From: Polaromonas sp.
GTDB lineage: Bacteria; Pseudomonadota; Gammaproteobacteria; Burkholderiales; Burkholderiaceae_C
Length of the DNA: 64,000 nt
Assembly (NCBI RefSeq): GCF_030689685.1
Contig: NZ_JAUYEY010000078.1
Span: forward strand, 1-64,000
Direction of reading: 5' to 3'
Within the stretch, counting starts at the first letter, position 1; each line of letters begins with the position of its first letter. Positions 29,501 to 38,886 of this stretch are shown piece by piece. A model generated the notes under the pieces. That model was given only the letters and a program-made list of their open reading frames with translations. It was not told the DNA's origin and did not search any database. A program made the translations under genes and the position numbers.

Positions 29501-30207
29501 CGCCCTTGCTCGAGATTCGTGGCCTGCATGGCGGTTATGGCCAGGTCGAAGTGCTGCGCGGTGTGGACCTGGCGGTGCAGCCCGGCGAAATGGTGGCGCT
29601 GCTGGGCAGCAACGGCGCGGGCAAGTCCACCCTGAACAATGTGGTCAGCGGCATTTACCCGGCCTGGGCCGGCTCGGTGTTTTTTGACGGCCAGGACCTG
29701 AGTCGTGCGCATTACCGCGACGTGGTCAAGGCTGGCTTGATTCAGGTGCCTGAGGGGCGCAAGGTGTTTCCCAACCTCAGCGTGCTGGAAAACCTCGAGC
29801 TCGGCTCTTTTGCCCGGGCACGGGAACGCCGGGCCGTCAACCTGGAAAAAGTCTTTGGCATCTTTCCACGCCTCAGGGAGCGCCTGCAGCAACTGGCAGG
29901 CACCATGAGCGGCGGCGAGCAGCAGATGCTGGCGATTGGCCGAGGCCTGATGGCCGAACCGCGCTTGCTGATCCTGGATGAACCGTCGCTGGGTTTGTCG
30001 CCATTGCTGGTGGACGAATTGTTCGCTTTGATACGGCGGCTGCGTGACGGCGGCCTGGCCGTGCTGCTGGTGGAGCAGAACGTCGGCCAGTCACTCGAAA
30101 TTGCTGACCGCGCCTATGTCATGGAAAACGGCAGCATCCGTTTTTCGGGTAAGCCGGCAGACTTGCTGTGCAGCGACGAGTTGCGCCGCGCCTACCTGGG
30201 GCTTTGA
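29497..30207 (+). CDS. ABC transporter ATP-binding protein (LivF-like)
   Basis: GSNGAGKSTLNNVVSG; MSGGEQQMLAIGRGLM; LLVEQNVGQSLEIADRAYVMENG. Confidence 0.94.
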   Translation: MTPLLEIRGLHGGYGQVEVLRGVDLAVQPGEMVALLGSNGAGKSTLNNVVSGIYPAWAGSVFFDGQDLSRAHYRDVVKAGLIQVPEGRKVFPNLSVLENLELGSFARARERRAVNLEKVFGIFPRLRERLQQLAGTMSGGEQQMLAIGRGLMAEPRLLILDEPSLGLSPLLVDELFALIRRLRDGGLAVLLVEQNVGQSLEIADRAYVMENGSIRFSGKPADLLCSDELRRAYLGL

Positions 30208-30249
30208 TGGCCGATACACCCTGTCTGATGCGGGCTCTGGAGACTGAAC

Positions 30250-31197
30250 ATGAAACGTCGTGACATTTTGCTATCGTCCGCCGCGTTGCTGGCGTCAGGC
30301 GCACATGCGCAAACCGTAGCCACACGCATTCTGGTTGGCGCGCCGGCCGGCGGCTCCACCGACACGTTGGCGCGTACGCTGGCCACTGAGCTCGGCCGAC
30401 TGCTGGGCCGTACCGTCATCGTTGAAAACCGGCCCGGCGCCGGCGGCAATATTGCAGCCGAAGCCGTGGCCAGGGCCGCGCCCGATGGCAACACGCTGCT
30501 CATGAGTTTCACCAGCCATGCCATCAATGCCTCGCTGTACCCCTCACTGCCGTTTGACCCGGTCCGTGACTTCACGCCGCTGACCTGTGTGGCCACATCG
30601 CCCTCAGTGCTGGTGGCCCACCCCTCGGTGCCGGCCAAAGACGTGCGCGAGCTGATTGCGCTGGCCAAGGCGCGACCCGGAAAATTGAATCTCGCCATCG
30701 GCGCGGTCGGCTCGTCGCTGCATCTGGCGGGTGATCTATTCAAGATGCAGGCCGGGGTTTTCATCGTGAACATTCCCTACCGCGGCACGGCGCCAGCGAT
30801 TCAGGACGTGATCGCCGGCCAGGTCGAACTGATGTTTGCAGCAATCGGCAATGCGCAGGCGCAGGTGCGCGCTGGCAAGCTCAAGGCGCTGGGCGTGACC
30901 AGTGCGAAGCGCCTGCCGCAGTTTCCCGACGTGCCCGCAATCGCCGAGGTGTTGCCCGGTTATGAGTCCAGCGCCTGGTTTGGCCTGTTCGGCCCCGCGC
31001 GCTTGGCCCCCGAGCTGACCCGGCGCATCAGTGATGCCGCACGCCAGGCCATCGCCTCGCCCGATGTGCGCAAGCGCCTGGAAAGCGAAGGCTCGGTGCC
31101 GGTTGGCAACAGTCCGGAGGAGTTTGGCCGCTTCGTGCAATCGGAGATCACGCGCTGGGCCAAGGTGGTGAAGTTCTCGGGGGCCAAGCCCGAATGA
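30250..31197 (+). CDS. Bug/TctC family solute-binding protein
   Basis: ILVGAPAGGSTDTLARTLATELGRLLGRTVIVENRPGAGGNIAAEAVARAAPDGNTLL. Confidence 0.93.
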   Translation: MKRRDILLSSAALLASGAHAQTVATRILVGAPAGGSTDTLARTLATELGRLLGRTVIVENRPGAGGNIAAEAVARAAPDGNTLLMSFTSHAINASLYPSLPFDPVRDFTPLTCVATSPSVLVAHPSVPAKDVRELIALAKARPGKLNLAIGAVGSSLHLAGDLFKMQAGVFIVNIPYRGTAPAIQDVIAGQVELMFAAIGNAQAQVRAGKLKALGVTSAKRLPQFPDVPAIAEVLPGYESSAWFGLFGPARLAPELTRRISDAARQAIASPDVRKRLESEGSVPVGNSPEEFGRFVQSEITRWAKVVKFSGAKPE

Positions 31198-32549
31198 GCA
31201 CGCCCGCAGCCCCGGGCCAAACCCTGGCGCAAAAACTCATCGCGCGTGCGGCGGGTGTGGCGTCTGTGCAGCCCGGTGAGATTGTCACCTGCAAGGTGGA
31301 CATGGCCATGTTCCACGACTCGTCCGGCCCGCGCCGGCTCAAGCCCATGCTGGAAGCGCTGGGCGCGCAGATCTGGGACAAGTCGCGCGTGGTGCTGGTG
31401 ATGGACCACTACGTGCCCGAGCGTGACGACGAGTCGCGCCAGATTGTGCGTATTGCGCGTGACTGGGCGCGTGAGCAGCACCTGCCCCATGTGTACGACA
31501 GCCAGGGCATTTGCCATGTGGTGGTGGCGCAGCAGGGCCACATCCGCCCCGGCATGTTCTGTGTGGGCGGCGACTCGCACTCGCCCACGGGCGGGGCTTT
31601 TGGCGCCTACATGTTCGGCATCGGCAGCACCGAAATGCTGGGCGTGATGGTGACCGGCGGGATCTGGCTGCGTGTGCCGCGCACCGTGCGCATGTGCTGG
31701 GATGGCCGGCTGACCCCCGGCGTTTGCGCCAAAGACATGATGCTGCACATGATTGCCCGCTTCGGCATGAACGGCGGCCAGTACCAGGCGGTTGAATTTT
31801 GCGGCCCCGCAGTGCAGGCGTTGGCCATGAACGAGCGCATGACGCTGTCCAACATGAGCGCCGAGCTGGGCGCGCAAGCCGGGCTGATTGCGCCCGATGC
31901 GACCACGCTGGCCTGGCTGGCGGCGCAGGCGGCGCAGGCCGAAAAAATTGATAAAAAAGTGGCTCCAGCCCAGGCGGAACGTGCGCAGGCAGCTATCAAA
32001 TCAATAGCAGATATAAATCAATGGCAGACCGATGCGGCGGCCCTGGACAGCCCCGACTGCATCACCCATCGCTTCGACGCAGCCGCACTCGAGCCCGTGG
32101 TGGCCGCGCCGCACAGCCCGGCCAATGCGCAAGCGGTGTCGGCGTTTGCCGGCACAGCCATTGACGTGGCCTACATCGGCGCCTGTACCGGCGCCAAGCT
32201 CGACGACCTGCGCGCCGCCGCGCAGGTGTTGCGTGGCCGCCGCGTGGCCAGCGGCGTGCGGCTGATGGTGGCGCCGGCCAGCCTGCGCGACCAGGAAGCA
32301 GCGCGCGACGAAGGCGTGTTGCAGATCCTGCAGGACGCCGGGGCCGAGTTGTTTCCCACGGCCTGCGGCGCCTGCGCCGGTTTTGGCGACACGCTGGGTG
32401 ACCACACCACCGTGATATCGAGCACGGCGCGCAACTTCAAGGGCCGCATGGGCTCGGCGACCGCACAGGTCTATCTGGGCTCGCCCTACACGGTGGCGGC
32501 GTCGGCGCTGCACGGCAAAATCACCGACCCGCGCGAGGAGCTCGCATGA
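31194..32549 (+). CDS. Aconitase/IPM isomerase family large subunit (hydro-lyase)
   Basis: GDSHSPTGGAFGAYMFGIGSTE; YIGACTGAKLDDL; FPTACGACAGFGDTLG. Confidence 0.9.
   Translation: MSTPAAPGQTLAQKLIARAAGVASVQPGEIVTCKVDMAMFHDSSGPRRLKPMLEALGAQIWDKSRVVLVMDHYVPERDDESRQIVRIARDWAREQHLPHVYDSQGICHVVVAQQGHIRPGMFCVGGDSHSPTGGAFGAYMFGIGSTEMLGVMVTGGIWLRVPRTVRMCWDGRLTPGVCAKDMMLHMIARFGMNGGQYQAVEFCGPAVQALAMNERMTLSNMSAELGAQAGLIAPDATTLAWLAAQAAQAEKIDKKVAPAQAERAQAAIKSIADINQWQTDAAALDSPDCITHRFDAAALEPVVAAPHSPANAQAVSAFAGTAIDVAYIGACTGAKLDDLRAAAQVLRGRRVASGVRLMVAPASLRDQEAARDEGVLQILQDAGAELFPTACGACAGFGDTLGDHTTVISSTARNFKGRMGSATAQVYLGSPYTVAASALHGKITDPREELA
31953..32007 (+). repeat. Repeat family A copy, in frame in the aconitase-like large subunit
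   Basis: AAAAAAGTGGCTCCAGCCCAGGCGGAACGTGCGCAGGCAGCTATCAAATCAATAGC. Confidence 0.85.
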
Positions 32550-33064
32550 GTCAGTCCAGACCCTTGGCCGGCCATGACGCGGGCGTCTGGCGGCTGGGCG
32601 CCGACGTGGACACCGATGCGCTGGCCCCGGGTCATGCGATGAAACATGGCGTGGACACCATGGCCCGTTATTGCCTGGAGCAGCTGCGGCCAGATTTTGC
32701 GGCGGGTGTGCGGGCGGGTGATGTGCTGGTGGCAGGGCCCAACTTCGGCATTGGCTCCTCGCGTGAGCAGGCGGCTTCGGTGCTGGTGGCGCTGGGCGTG
32801 GCAGCGGTGATTGCGCCCTCGTACAGCGGCCTGTACTTTCGCAACGCCTTCAATGTCGGCCTGCTGCTGCTCACCTGCCCGCAGGCCGGGGTGCTGGAGG
32901 AGGGCGAGCGTATTGCCTTCGACGCGCGCAGCGGCCGTATCACGCGCGCAAACGGCGAGGTACTCGCGGCCGAACCCATTGCTGACTTTCTTCTCGCCAT
33001 GGCCGGTGCCGGCGGGCTGCTTGCCCAACTTCAACAATCCCTCACCTCAAGGAAAACCGCATGA
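32546..33064 (+). CDS. Aconitase/IPM isomerase family small subunit (hydro-lyase)
   Basis: VAGPNFGIGSSREQAASVLVALGVAAVIAPSYSGLYFRNAFNVGLLLL; overlaps large subunit. Confidence 0.92.
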   Translation: MSQSRPLAGHDAGVWRLGADVDTDALAPGHAMKHGVDTMARYCLEQLRPDFAAGVRAGDVLVAGPNFGIGSSREQAASVLVALGVAAVIAPSYSGLYFRNAFNVGLLLLTCPQAGVLEEGERIAFDARSGRITRANGEVLAAEPIADFLLAMAGAGGLLAQLQQSLTSRKTA

Positions 33065-34545
33065 GCCCGTCCCCACGAAAACCCATCTACGACCTGCTGA
33101 TCAAGAACGTGCGGGTGGTGCGTCCGCACGGCAACGTGGTGCATACCTCCGACATCGCCATCCGGGACGGCAAGATTGCCAAAGTGGCGCCCGCCATCGA
33201 CGTGGCCCTGGCCAAACAGCTACACGACGGCCACGGCCGGCTCGCCTTTCCGGGTGTGGTTGATGCGCACATGCACAGCGGCATCTATTCACCGCTGGAA
33301 GAAGATGCGATCAGCGAAAGCAAGGCGGCGGCCATGGGCGGAGTGACGTCCAGCCTGAACTACTTCCGCACCGGCCAGTACTACCTGAACAAGGGCGGGC
33401 CCTACAAGAAGTTTTATCCCGAGGTGCTCAAGCTCGCGAAAGGGCGCTTTCATGTGGACTACGGTTTCCACCTGGCGCCCATGGACGGCACACACATCAA
33501 GGAAATCCCCGAGCTGATCGAAAAGTTCGGTGTCTCCAGCTTCAAGATATTCATGTTTTATGGCTCGCATGGCCTGCACGGCGCGTCCAACTCGCAGAAA
33601 GACTTTCTGATGATTGGCGAGGAAGACCGCTACGACTATGCACACTTTGAATTTGTCATGCGCGGCGTACAGGCCGCGCGCGAGCAAATGCCCGAGCGCG
33701 CCAAACAGATATCGCTGTCGCTGCACTGCGAAACCGCCGAGGTGATGACGGCCTATACAAAAATCGTTGAAAAGGACAAGTCACTCAAGGGCCTGGCTGC
33801 CTACAGCGCCTCGCGGCCCCAGCACTCCGAAGGTCTGGCGGTGTTCATCGCCAGCTACCTCGCGCACGAAACCGCGCTGACCAACATCAACCTGCTGCAC
33901 CTGTCCTCGCGCAAGGCCGTGCAGGCCGCGATGATGATGGCCGAGACTTTTCCGCACATTGACTTCAAGCGCGAGGTCACCATCGGCCACCTGATGCTGG
34001 ACATCAACAGCAAGGCCGCCGAGCTGGCCAAGGTCAACCCGCCGATCCGCCCGCGTGAAGATGTCGAGTTTTTGTGGGAGGCGCTGCTGGCTGGTGAGCT
34101 TGACTGGGTGGTCTCCGACCATGCCTGCTGCCGCCACGAGATGAAGATTCCCAAACATTACTTTGGCAATATCTGGATGGCCAAAAGCGGTTTTGGCGGC
34201 ACTGAATACCTGCTGCCGTCGCTGATCAGCGAAGGCACACGCCGCGGCATGAGCTACAACCACATGGCCAAAGTCACAAGCTGGAACCCGGCCCAGCGCT
34301 ACGGTCTGAACCGCAAGGGCGACATCGCCGAAGGTTTTGATGCCGACCTGGCCTTGGTGGACCCTGGCAAGACCTGGACCATCTCTGCCAAAAATTCACC
34401 TTCCACCCAGGGTTACACACCGTTCGAGGGGCTGGAGCTGTCAGCCCGGGTGGAAGAAACCTTTTTGCGCGGCAATCTGATTTACCAGGACGGCCAGGTC
34501 ATTGGCAAGCCGCGCGGCGAATATTTGTTCCGGCCGACCGCCTGA
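33061..34545 (+). CDS. Amidohydrolase, dihydroorotase/hydantoinase-like
   Basis: GVVDAHMHSGIYSPLEEDAI; VSDHACC; AEGFDADLALVDP. Confidence 0.88.
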   Translation: MSPSPRKPIYDLLIKNVRVVRPHGNVVHTSDIAIRDGKIAKVAPAIDVALAKQLHDGHGRLAFPGVVDAHMHSGIYSPLEEDAISESKAAAMGGVTSSLNYFRTGQYYLNKGGPYKKFYPEVLKLAKGRFHVDYGFHLAPMDGTHIKEIPELIEKFGVSSFKIFMFYGSHGLHGASNSQKDFLMIGEEDRYDYAHFEFVMRGVQAAREQMPERAKQISLSLHCETAEVMTAYTKIVEKDKSLKGLAAYSASRPQHSEGLAVFIASYLAHETALTNINLLHLSSRKAVQAAMMMAETFPHIDFKREVTIGHLMLDINSKAAELAKVNPPIRPREDVEFLWEALLAGELDWVVSDHACCRHEMKIPKHYFGNIWMAKSGFGGTEYLLPSLISEGTRRGMSYNHMAKVTSWNPAQRYGLNRKGDIAEGFDADLALVDPGKTWTISAKNSPSTQGYTPFEGLELSARVEETFLRGNLIYQDGQVIGKPRGEYLFRPTA

Positions 34546-34573
34546 TGGCATGCCGCACGCGATCTTGCCTTGC

Positions 34574-34607
34574 TCCCTCGCCCTCCGGGAGAGGGCAGGG
34601 GTGAGGG
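34574..34607. repeat. CCCTC..GAGGG palindromic intergenic element
   Basis: CTCCCTCGCCCTCCGGGAGAGGGCAGGGGTGAGGG. Confidence 0.6.
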
Positions 34608-34653
34608 TTGTGCGCGCGAAGATTCCTCACCCTCTCGCAGACGGAGCCACTGC

Positions 34654-35997
34654 ATGAACCCCGTCATCGTCCACGCTTGCCCACCCAGCGACACACCGCA
34701 CATTCCAGTCGCCATCGTTGGCGCAGGCGCGTGCGGCCTGGTCGCCGCACTGGTGCTGGCCGGTGCAGGCATTGACTGTGTGGTGCTGGAGCGCGATGCC
34801 GCGCCGGCTGGTTCGACCGCGCTGTCCTCGGGTTTTATTCCGGCGCCCGACACGCGGGTGCAAAAAACACGCGGCATCAGCGATAACGCGGCACAGTTTG
34901 CCGCTGACATCCAGGCCAAGGCCAAGGGCACGGCTGCGCCGCTGCTGGTGCAGGCGTATGCCCAGGCCATAGGCCCGGCGCTGGACCTGCTGGAGGAAAA
35001 ACACGGCCTGCAGTTTGAATTACTCCAGGGTTTTTTGTACCCCGGACACAGTGCGCTGCGCATGCACGCGGTGCCCGAAAAAACCGGCGCCGGGCTGATG
35101 ACACGGCTGCAGCGCGCCGCCGATGCTGCCAGCGTGCCAGTGCTGACCAATGCCCTGGTCTGCGAGTTGTGGGTGGGCGAGGACGGTGTCCTGACCGGCC
35201 TGGGTTACCAGCGCCCCGACGGCACGCTGGAGCGCCTGGCTTGCGCGGTCCTGCTGCTGGCCTGCAACGGTTTTGGCGGCAACCCGGCGCTGGTGCGCGA
35301 GCTGCTGCCCGAGATGCGTGACGCCATTTTTGCCGGCCATACCGGCAACGATGGCAGCGCCATCCGTTGGGGCCGCGCGCTGGGCGCGCGCCTGGCCGAC
35401 CTGGGGGGTTACCAGGGCCATGGCTCCTGGGTGGTGCCGCAAGGCATATTGATGAGCTGGGCCGTCATGGTGGAAGGCGGCATGCAGCTCAACAACAAAG
35501 GGCTGCGCTTTCACGACGAGACCCAGGGTTATTCCGAGGCGGCGGTGGCCGTGCTGGCCCAACCCGGTGGCGTGGCATGGAATGTCTTTGACGAGCGCCT
35601 GCTGGCGCTGGCGCGAAGTTTTCCGGATTTTTGTGTGGCTGAAGAGGCCGGCGCATTACACCGCGCCGACAACCGCGCTGCGCTGGCGGCCTTGATCGGC
35701 TGCGCAGAAGCAGATTTGTCACCCGACCTGGCGCGGCTGGCTGCGCCGTATTTTGCGGTGCGTGTCACTGGTGCGCTGTTCCATACCCAGGGCGGGCTGG
35801 ACATTGATGCGAAGTGCCGCGTGTTACGCGAGGACGGCCAGGTCTTTGCCAACCTGCTGGCCGCAGGCGGTGCCGCGCGCGGTGTCTCGGGCAATGCCGT
35901 CTGGGGTTACCTGTCGGGCAACGGCCTGCTCAGTGCGATTGCCGGCGGCTACATCGCGGCCCACACGGCGCAAGCCATTCTGGAGACCACAGCGTGA
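34654..35997 (+). CDS. FAD-dependent oxidoreductase (fumarate reductase/ketosteroid dehydrogenase-like)
   Basis: IPVAIVGAGACGLVAALVLAGAGIDCVVLERD; C-terminal LLAAGGAARGVSG. Confidence 0.88.
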   Translation: MNPVIVHACPPSDTPHIPVAIVGAGACGLVAALVLAGAGIDCVVLERDAAPAGSTALSSGFIPAPDTRVQKTRGISDNAAQFAADIQAKAKGTAAPLLVQAYAQAIGPALDLLEEKHGLQFELLQGFLYPGHSALRMHAVPEKTGAGLMTRLQRAADAASVPVLTNALVCELWVGEDGVLTGLGYQRPDGTLERLACAVLLLACNGFGGNPALVRELLPEMRDAIFAGHTGNDGSAIRWGRALGARLADLGGYQGHGSWVVPQGILMSWAVMVEGGMQLNNKGLRFHDETQGYSEAAVAVLAQPGGVAWNVFDERLLALARSFPDFCVAEEAGALHRADNRAALAALIGCAEADLSPDLARLAAPYFAVRVTGALFHTQGGLDIDAKCRVLREDGQVFANLLAAGGAARGVSGNAVWGYLSGNGLLSAIAGGYIAAHTAQAILETTA

Positions 35998-36857
35998 ACC
36001 CCTTTTCATTCAAGCAGCGCCTGGCGCAAGACCGGGTGTTGCTGGCCCCCGGTGTGTACGACGCGCTGAGTGCGCTGGTGGCCGCGCAGGCCGGGTTTGA
36101 GGCGCTGTACCTGTCGGGCGCGTCGATTGCCTACACGCGACTGGGCCGCTCTGACGTGGGGCTGACCACCTACAGCGAAGTGGCCGACACCCTGGCCCGC
36201 ATCACCGAGCGCGTCAGCCTGCCGGTCATCGTGGACGCCGATACCGGCTTTGGCAATGCGCTCAACGTGATGCGCACCATCAAGGGATTTGAGCGGGCCG
36301 GCGCGGCCATGGTCCAGCTCGAAGACCAGAGTTTCCCCAAACGCTGCGGGCATCTGGACGGTAAATCCGTCATTCCGGTGCAGGAGATGGTGGGCAAGCT
36401 CAAGGCCGCACTGGATGCCCGTAGCAGCGAGCATACGCTGATCCTGGCGCGCACCGATGCGCTGGCAGTTGAGGGCCTGGACGCCGCGCTGGACCGCGCC
36501 CAGCGTTATGTCGAATGTGGCGTGGACGCCCTGTTCATCGAAGCCCTGCGCACGCCAGAACAGATGGATGCGGCTTGCGCGCGTTTTGGCCAGCGCGTCC
36601 CGCTGCTGGCCAACATGGTGGAAGGCGGCAAGACGCCGGTGCAAAGCGCTGCTGAACTGGGCGCGCGCGGTTTTCGCATCGTGATCTTCCCCGGCGGCAC
36701 AGCCCGCGCCGTGGCGCACACCTTGCAGGGCTACTACGCCAGCCTGAACCAGCACCAGACCACAGCGCCGTGGCACAAGCAGATGCTGGATTTTGACGGG
36801 CTCAATGCCGTCATCGGAACGGACGAGCTGTTGGCGGCGGGCAAGCGCTACGAGTGA
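35994..36857 (+). CDS. Isocitrate lyase/PEP mutase superfamily C-C lyase
   Basis: GVYDALSALVAAQAGFEALYLSGASIA; DADTGFGNALNVMRT; QLEDQSFPKRCGHLDGK; GTG start overlapping upstream stop. Confidence 0.92.
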   Translation: MNPFSFKQRLAQDRVLLAPGVYDALSALVAAQAGFEALYLSGASIAYTRLGRSDVGLTTYSEVADTLARITERVSLPVIVDADTGFGNALNVMRTIKGFERAGAAMVQLEDQSFPKRCGHLDGKSVIPVQEMVGKLKAALDARSSEHTLILARTDALAVEGLDAALDRAQRYVECGVDALFIEALRTPEQMDAACARFGQRVPLLANMVEGGKTPVQSAAELGARGFRIVIFPGGTARAVAHTLQGYYASLNQHQTTAPWHKQMLDFDGLNAVIGTDELLAAGKRYE

Positions 36858-36867
36858 GCGGCGTGAC

Positions 36868-37872
36868 TCAGCTTCGGCGCTGTGCCATGTAAAACCACTC
36901 CTGCCCGGGCTCGGCGCGCGGGTTGGGAAAAACCACAAAGCCGTCGTGCGGCGCTTTCACCTCAGTGCCGCTGTGGCGTATGCCAATCAGCTCGCCGGCA
37001 TACACCGCGTCAAAGCTGCGCCATTCGCGGCTGAACTGGTCACCGGCATGTTCGCGATCCGTCACATCAACCAGGCGCAGGATCTCGCGCTCGGTGGGTG
37101 TCGCTTCCAGCGGCCTTGAAATCATGTTCAGCAGCGCCAGCGTCTGCAAAATCGCGCGGCGCGCGACCTGCACCCCTTTCGGGTCGTCGTGTTGGCCGCA
37201 CTCCAGCGTCACGCCGTAACCGCCGCGCGAGCGCATGTATTCGGTGCTGCCCACGCCATAGTTCGGATTGGTCACCAGCGTCTGCGCCCGGGCCGTGCCG
37301 GCGGCGGCGGGCGCCGCTGCGCGCCGCGCCACACCCCGCGCATAGGTGTCCAGCCAGCCTTCAACAATGCGCGGCGCACCGGTGCACAGGGCTAGCTGCA
37401 TTTCTGCTTCGGCGTGGCTGAAAGGCTCCAGCGTGCCGCTGTTGTTCTGCGGGCCGATCATCACAAAAGGTGCGCCACCGGTGTGGAAGGAGTGCAGGTC
37501 CAGCAACACATCGTGCGCATCAAGCAGCGGGCACAAGACATTGGCAATGCAGTCTTCAAAATCCTGCGGAATCGCACTGGGCGCCATGTTGCGGTTCAGG
37601 TTGCGGTCACCGGTGCGCTGATTGAGCCGGTAGGCCAGCGGGTTGGTGACGGGCACGAAGGTCACCGTGCCGCGTTCGATGCCGAGCTGGCCGCGGTCGA
37701 TCTCTTGCAGCAGCTGCGTGATGGCTTGGGTGCCGCAGACCTCATTGCCGTGGACGGCGCCCAGGACCAGCAGGCGCGGCCCGAGGGCCAGACCGTGGCA
37801 GGTGTGGGTGCGCAGATGGGTGGGGCGGGGCCCGGATGCCGGGGATGCGACGGTCGGGGTGGGGTCGGTCAT
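36868..37872 (-). CDS. Succinylglutamate desuccinylase/aspartoacylase family (M14-like) hydrolase
   Basis: LVLGAVHGNEVCGTQAI; DLHSFHTGGAPFVMIGPQN; YGVTLECGQHDDP. Confidence 0.88.
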   Translation of the reverse strand: MTDPTPTVASPASGPRPTHLRTHTCHGLALGPRLLVLGAVHGNEVCGTQAITQLLQEIDRGQLGIERGTVTFVPVTNPLAYRLNQRTGDRNLNRNMAPSAIPQDFEDCIANVLCPLLDAHDVLLDLHSFHTGGAPFVMIGPQNNSGTLEPFSHAEAEMQLALCTGAPRIVEGWLDTYARGVARRAAAPAAAGTARAQTLVTNPNYGVGSTEYMRSRGGYGVTLECGQHDDPKGVQVARRAILQTLALLNMISRPLEATPTEREILRLVDVTDREHAGDQFSREWRSFDAVYAGELIGIRHSGTEVKAPHDGFVVFPNPRAEPGQEWFYMAQRRS

Positions 37873-38034
37873 GGTGCTTTGTTTATACAGCGCTTCCTGA
37901 AGGTTGAGCGGCTCGGGGCTTGCCTGGCCTTTCCTGCATTCGCAGGATGCGAAACGGGAAAACTTCGCGTCTATGATCTGCGGTGTTTGGGGTCTGTTAT
38001 ATTGACCTGACTGGAGTCCGCGATGTGCATAAAT

Positions 38035-38106
38035 TTGTTGAACTAAACCGCTGACGCGGTGGCTGTCTTCGCAGACCACCACCGCGTCAGCGGTTTAGTT
38101 CAACAA
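38035..38106. repeat. Long near-perfect inverted repeat, 33-nt arms, 6-nt loop
   Basis: TTGTTGAACTAAACCGCTGACGCGGTGG...(loop)...CCACCGCGTCAGCGGTTTAGTTCAACAA; two mismatches near the loop. Confidence 0.9.
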
Positions 38107-38157
38107 TTCATTCAAGCCGAAGCCGCTTCGCGGCTCGGCTTAATTCAGGCGTTAGCG
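38098..38157 (+). other. Integron attC site (attC-0), about 60 bp
   Basis: GTTCAACAATTCATTCAAGCCGAAGCCGCTTCGCGGCTCGGCTTAATTCAGGCGTTAGCG matches the classic 59-base-element layout. Confidence 0.88.
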
Positions 38158-38175
38158 CGCATGGGAGTGTCGCCT

Positions 38176-38802
38176 ATGTTTCCTCTCGAAGTCTGGCTGG
38201 CCTATACCGCCGCATGTGTCTTGCTAGTGCTTGCTCCAGGCCCTGACAATCTTCTCGCCATTGGGCGCGGCCTTAGTCAGGGCCGGTTTGCCGCCTTCAT
38301 TTCTGGTTTGTCGTCGGGCGTTGGCATCCTCTTTCACGTTGCGGCCGCCACATTTGGCCTTACGCTGCTCATTCAAACTTCGGCCATCGCGTTCTTGGTC
38401 GTTAAGGTAGTTGGCGCTGCCTATCTTGTCTGGCTCGGGGTCAAGGTGCTTCGTTCCCGTAGTCTCATCACATTTGCTCCCGTGGCCCGCCAGCCGGCGC
38501 GAACCATTTTCCTTACCGGTTTTTTCTCGGCGGCGCTTAACCCCAAGCCAAGCCTATTTGTGCTTGCCTTCATTCCGCAGTTCGTAAGCCCTGAGCGCGG
38601 TTCGGTCACTATCCAAATGTTGTGCTACGGCTTGTGGTTTGCGCTGCTCACTGCGGCGGGTTTTTCGCTCATGGGCATCTTTGCCTCGCGCCTTTCCGCT
38701 TGGTTGCGGCGCCGTCCGCGTGTCGTCGCCACTCTCAATGTTGGCGCTGGCGTTACCTTCATTGCGTCCGGCCTTTCGGTCTTGGCGCTCAAGCAGCGGT
38801 AA
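38176..38802 (+). CDS. LysE/RhtB family translocator (integron cassette gene)
   Basis: MFPLEVWLAYTAACVLLVLAPGPDNLLAIGRGLSQG; lies between two attC sites. Confidence 0.93.
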   Translation: MFPLEVWLAYTAACVLLVLAPGPDNLLAIGRGLSQGRFAAFISGLSSGVGILFHVAAATFGLTLLIQTSAIAFLVVKVVGAAYLVWLGVKVLRSRSLITFAPVARQPARTIFLTGFFSAALNPKPSLFVLAFIPQFVSPERGSVTIQMLCYGLWFALLTAAGFSLMGIFASRLSAWLRRRPRVVATLNVGAGVTFIASGLSVLALKQR

Positions 38803-38806
38803 TGGG

Positions 38807-38877
38807 CGCTAACCCGGCGGTCAACCGGACGCTGCGCGATAAAGCCGCGCAGCGCAGGTTACCTTGAACGGTTGGGC
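38807..38877 (+). other. Integron attC site (attC-1)
   Basis: CGCTAACCCGGCGGTCAACCGGACGCTGCGCG...CGCGCAGCGCAGGTTACCTTGAACGGTTGGGC; R'' GCGCTAAC is the exact complement of the cassette start GTTAGCGC. Confidence 0.88.
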
Positions 38878-38886
38878 GTCTCACAC

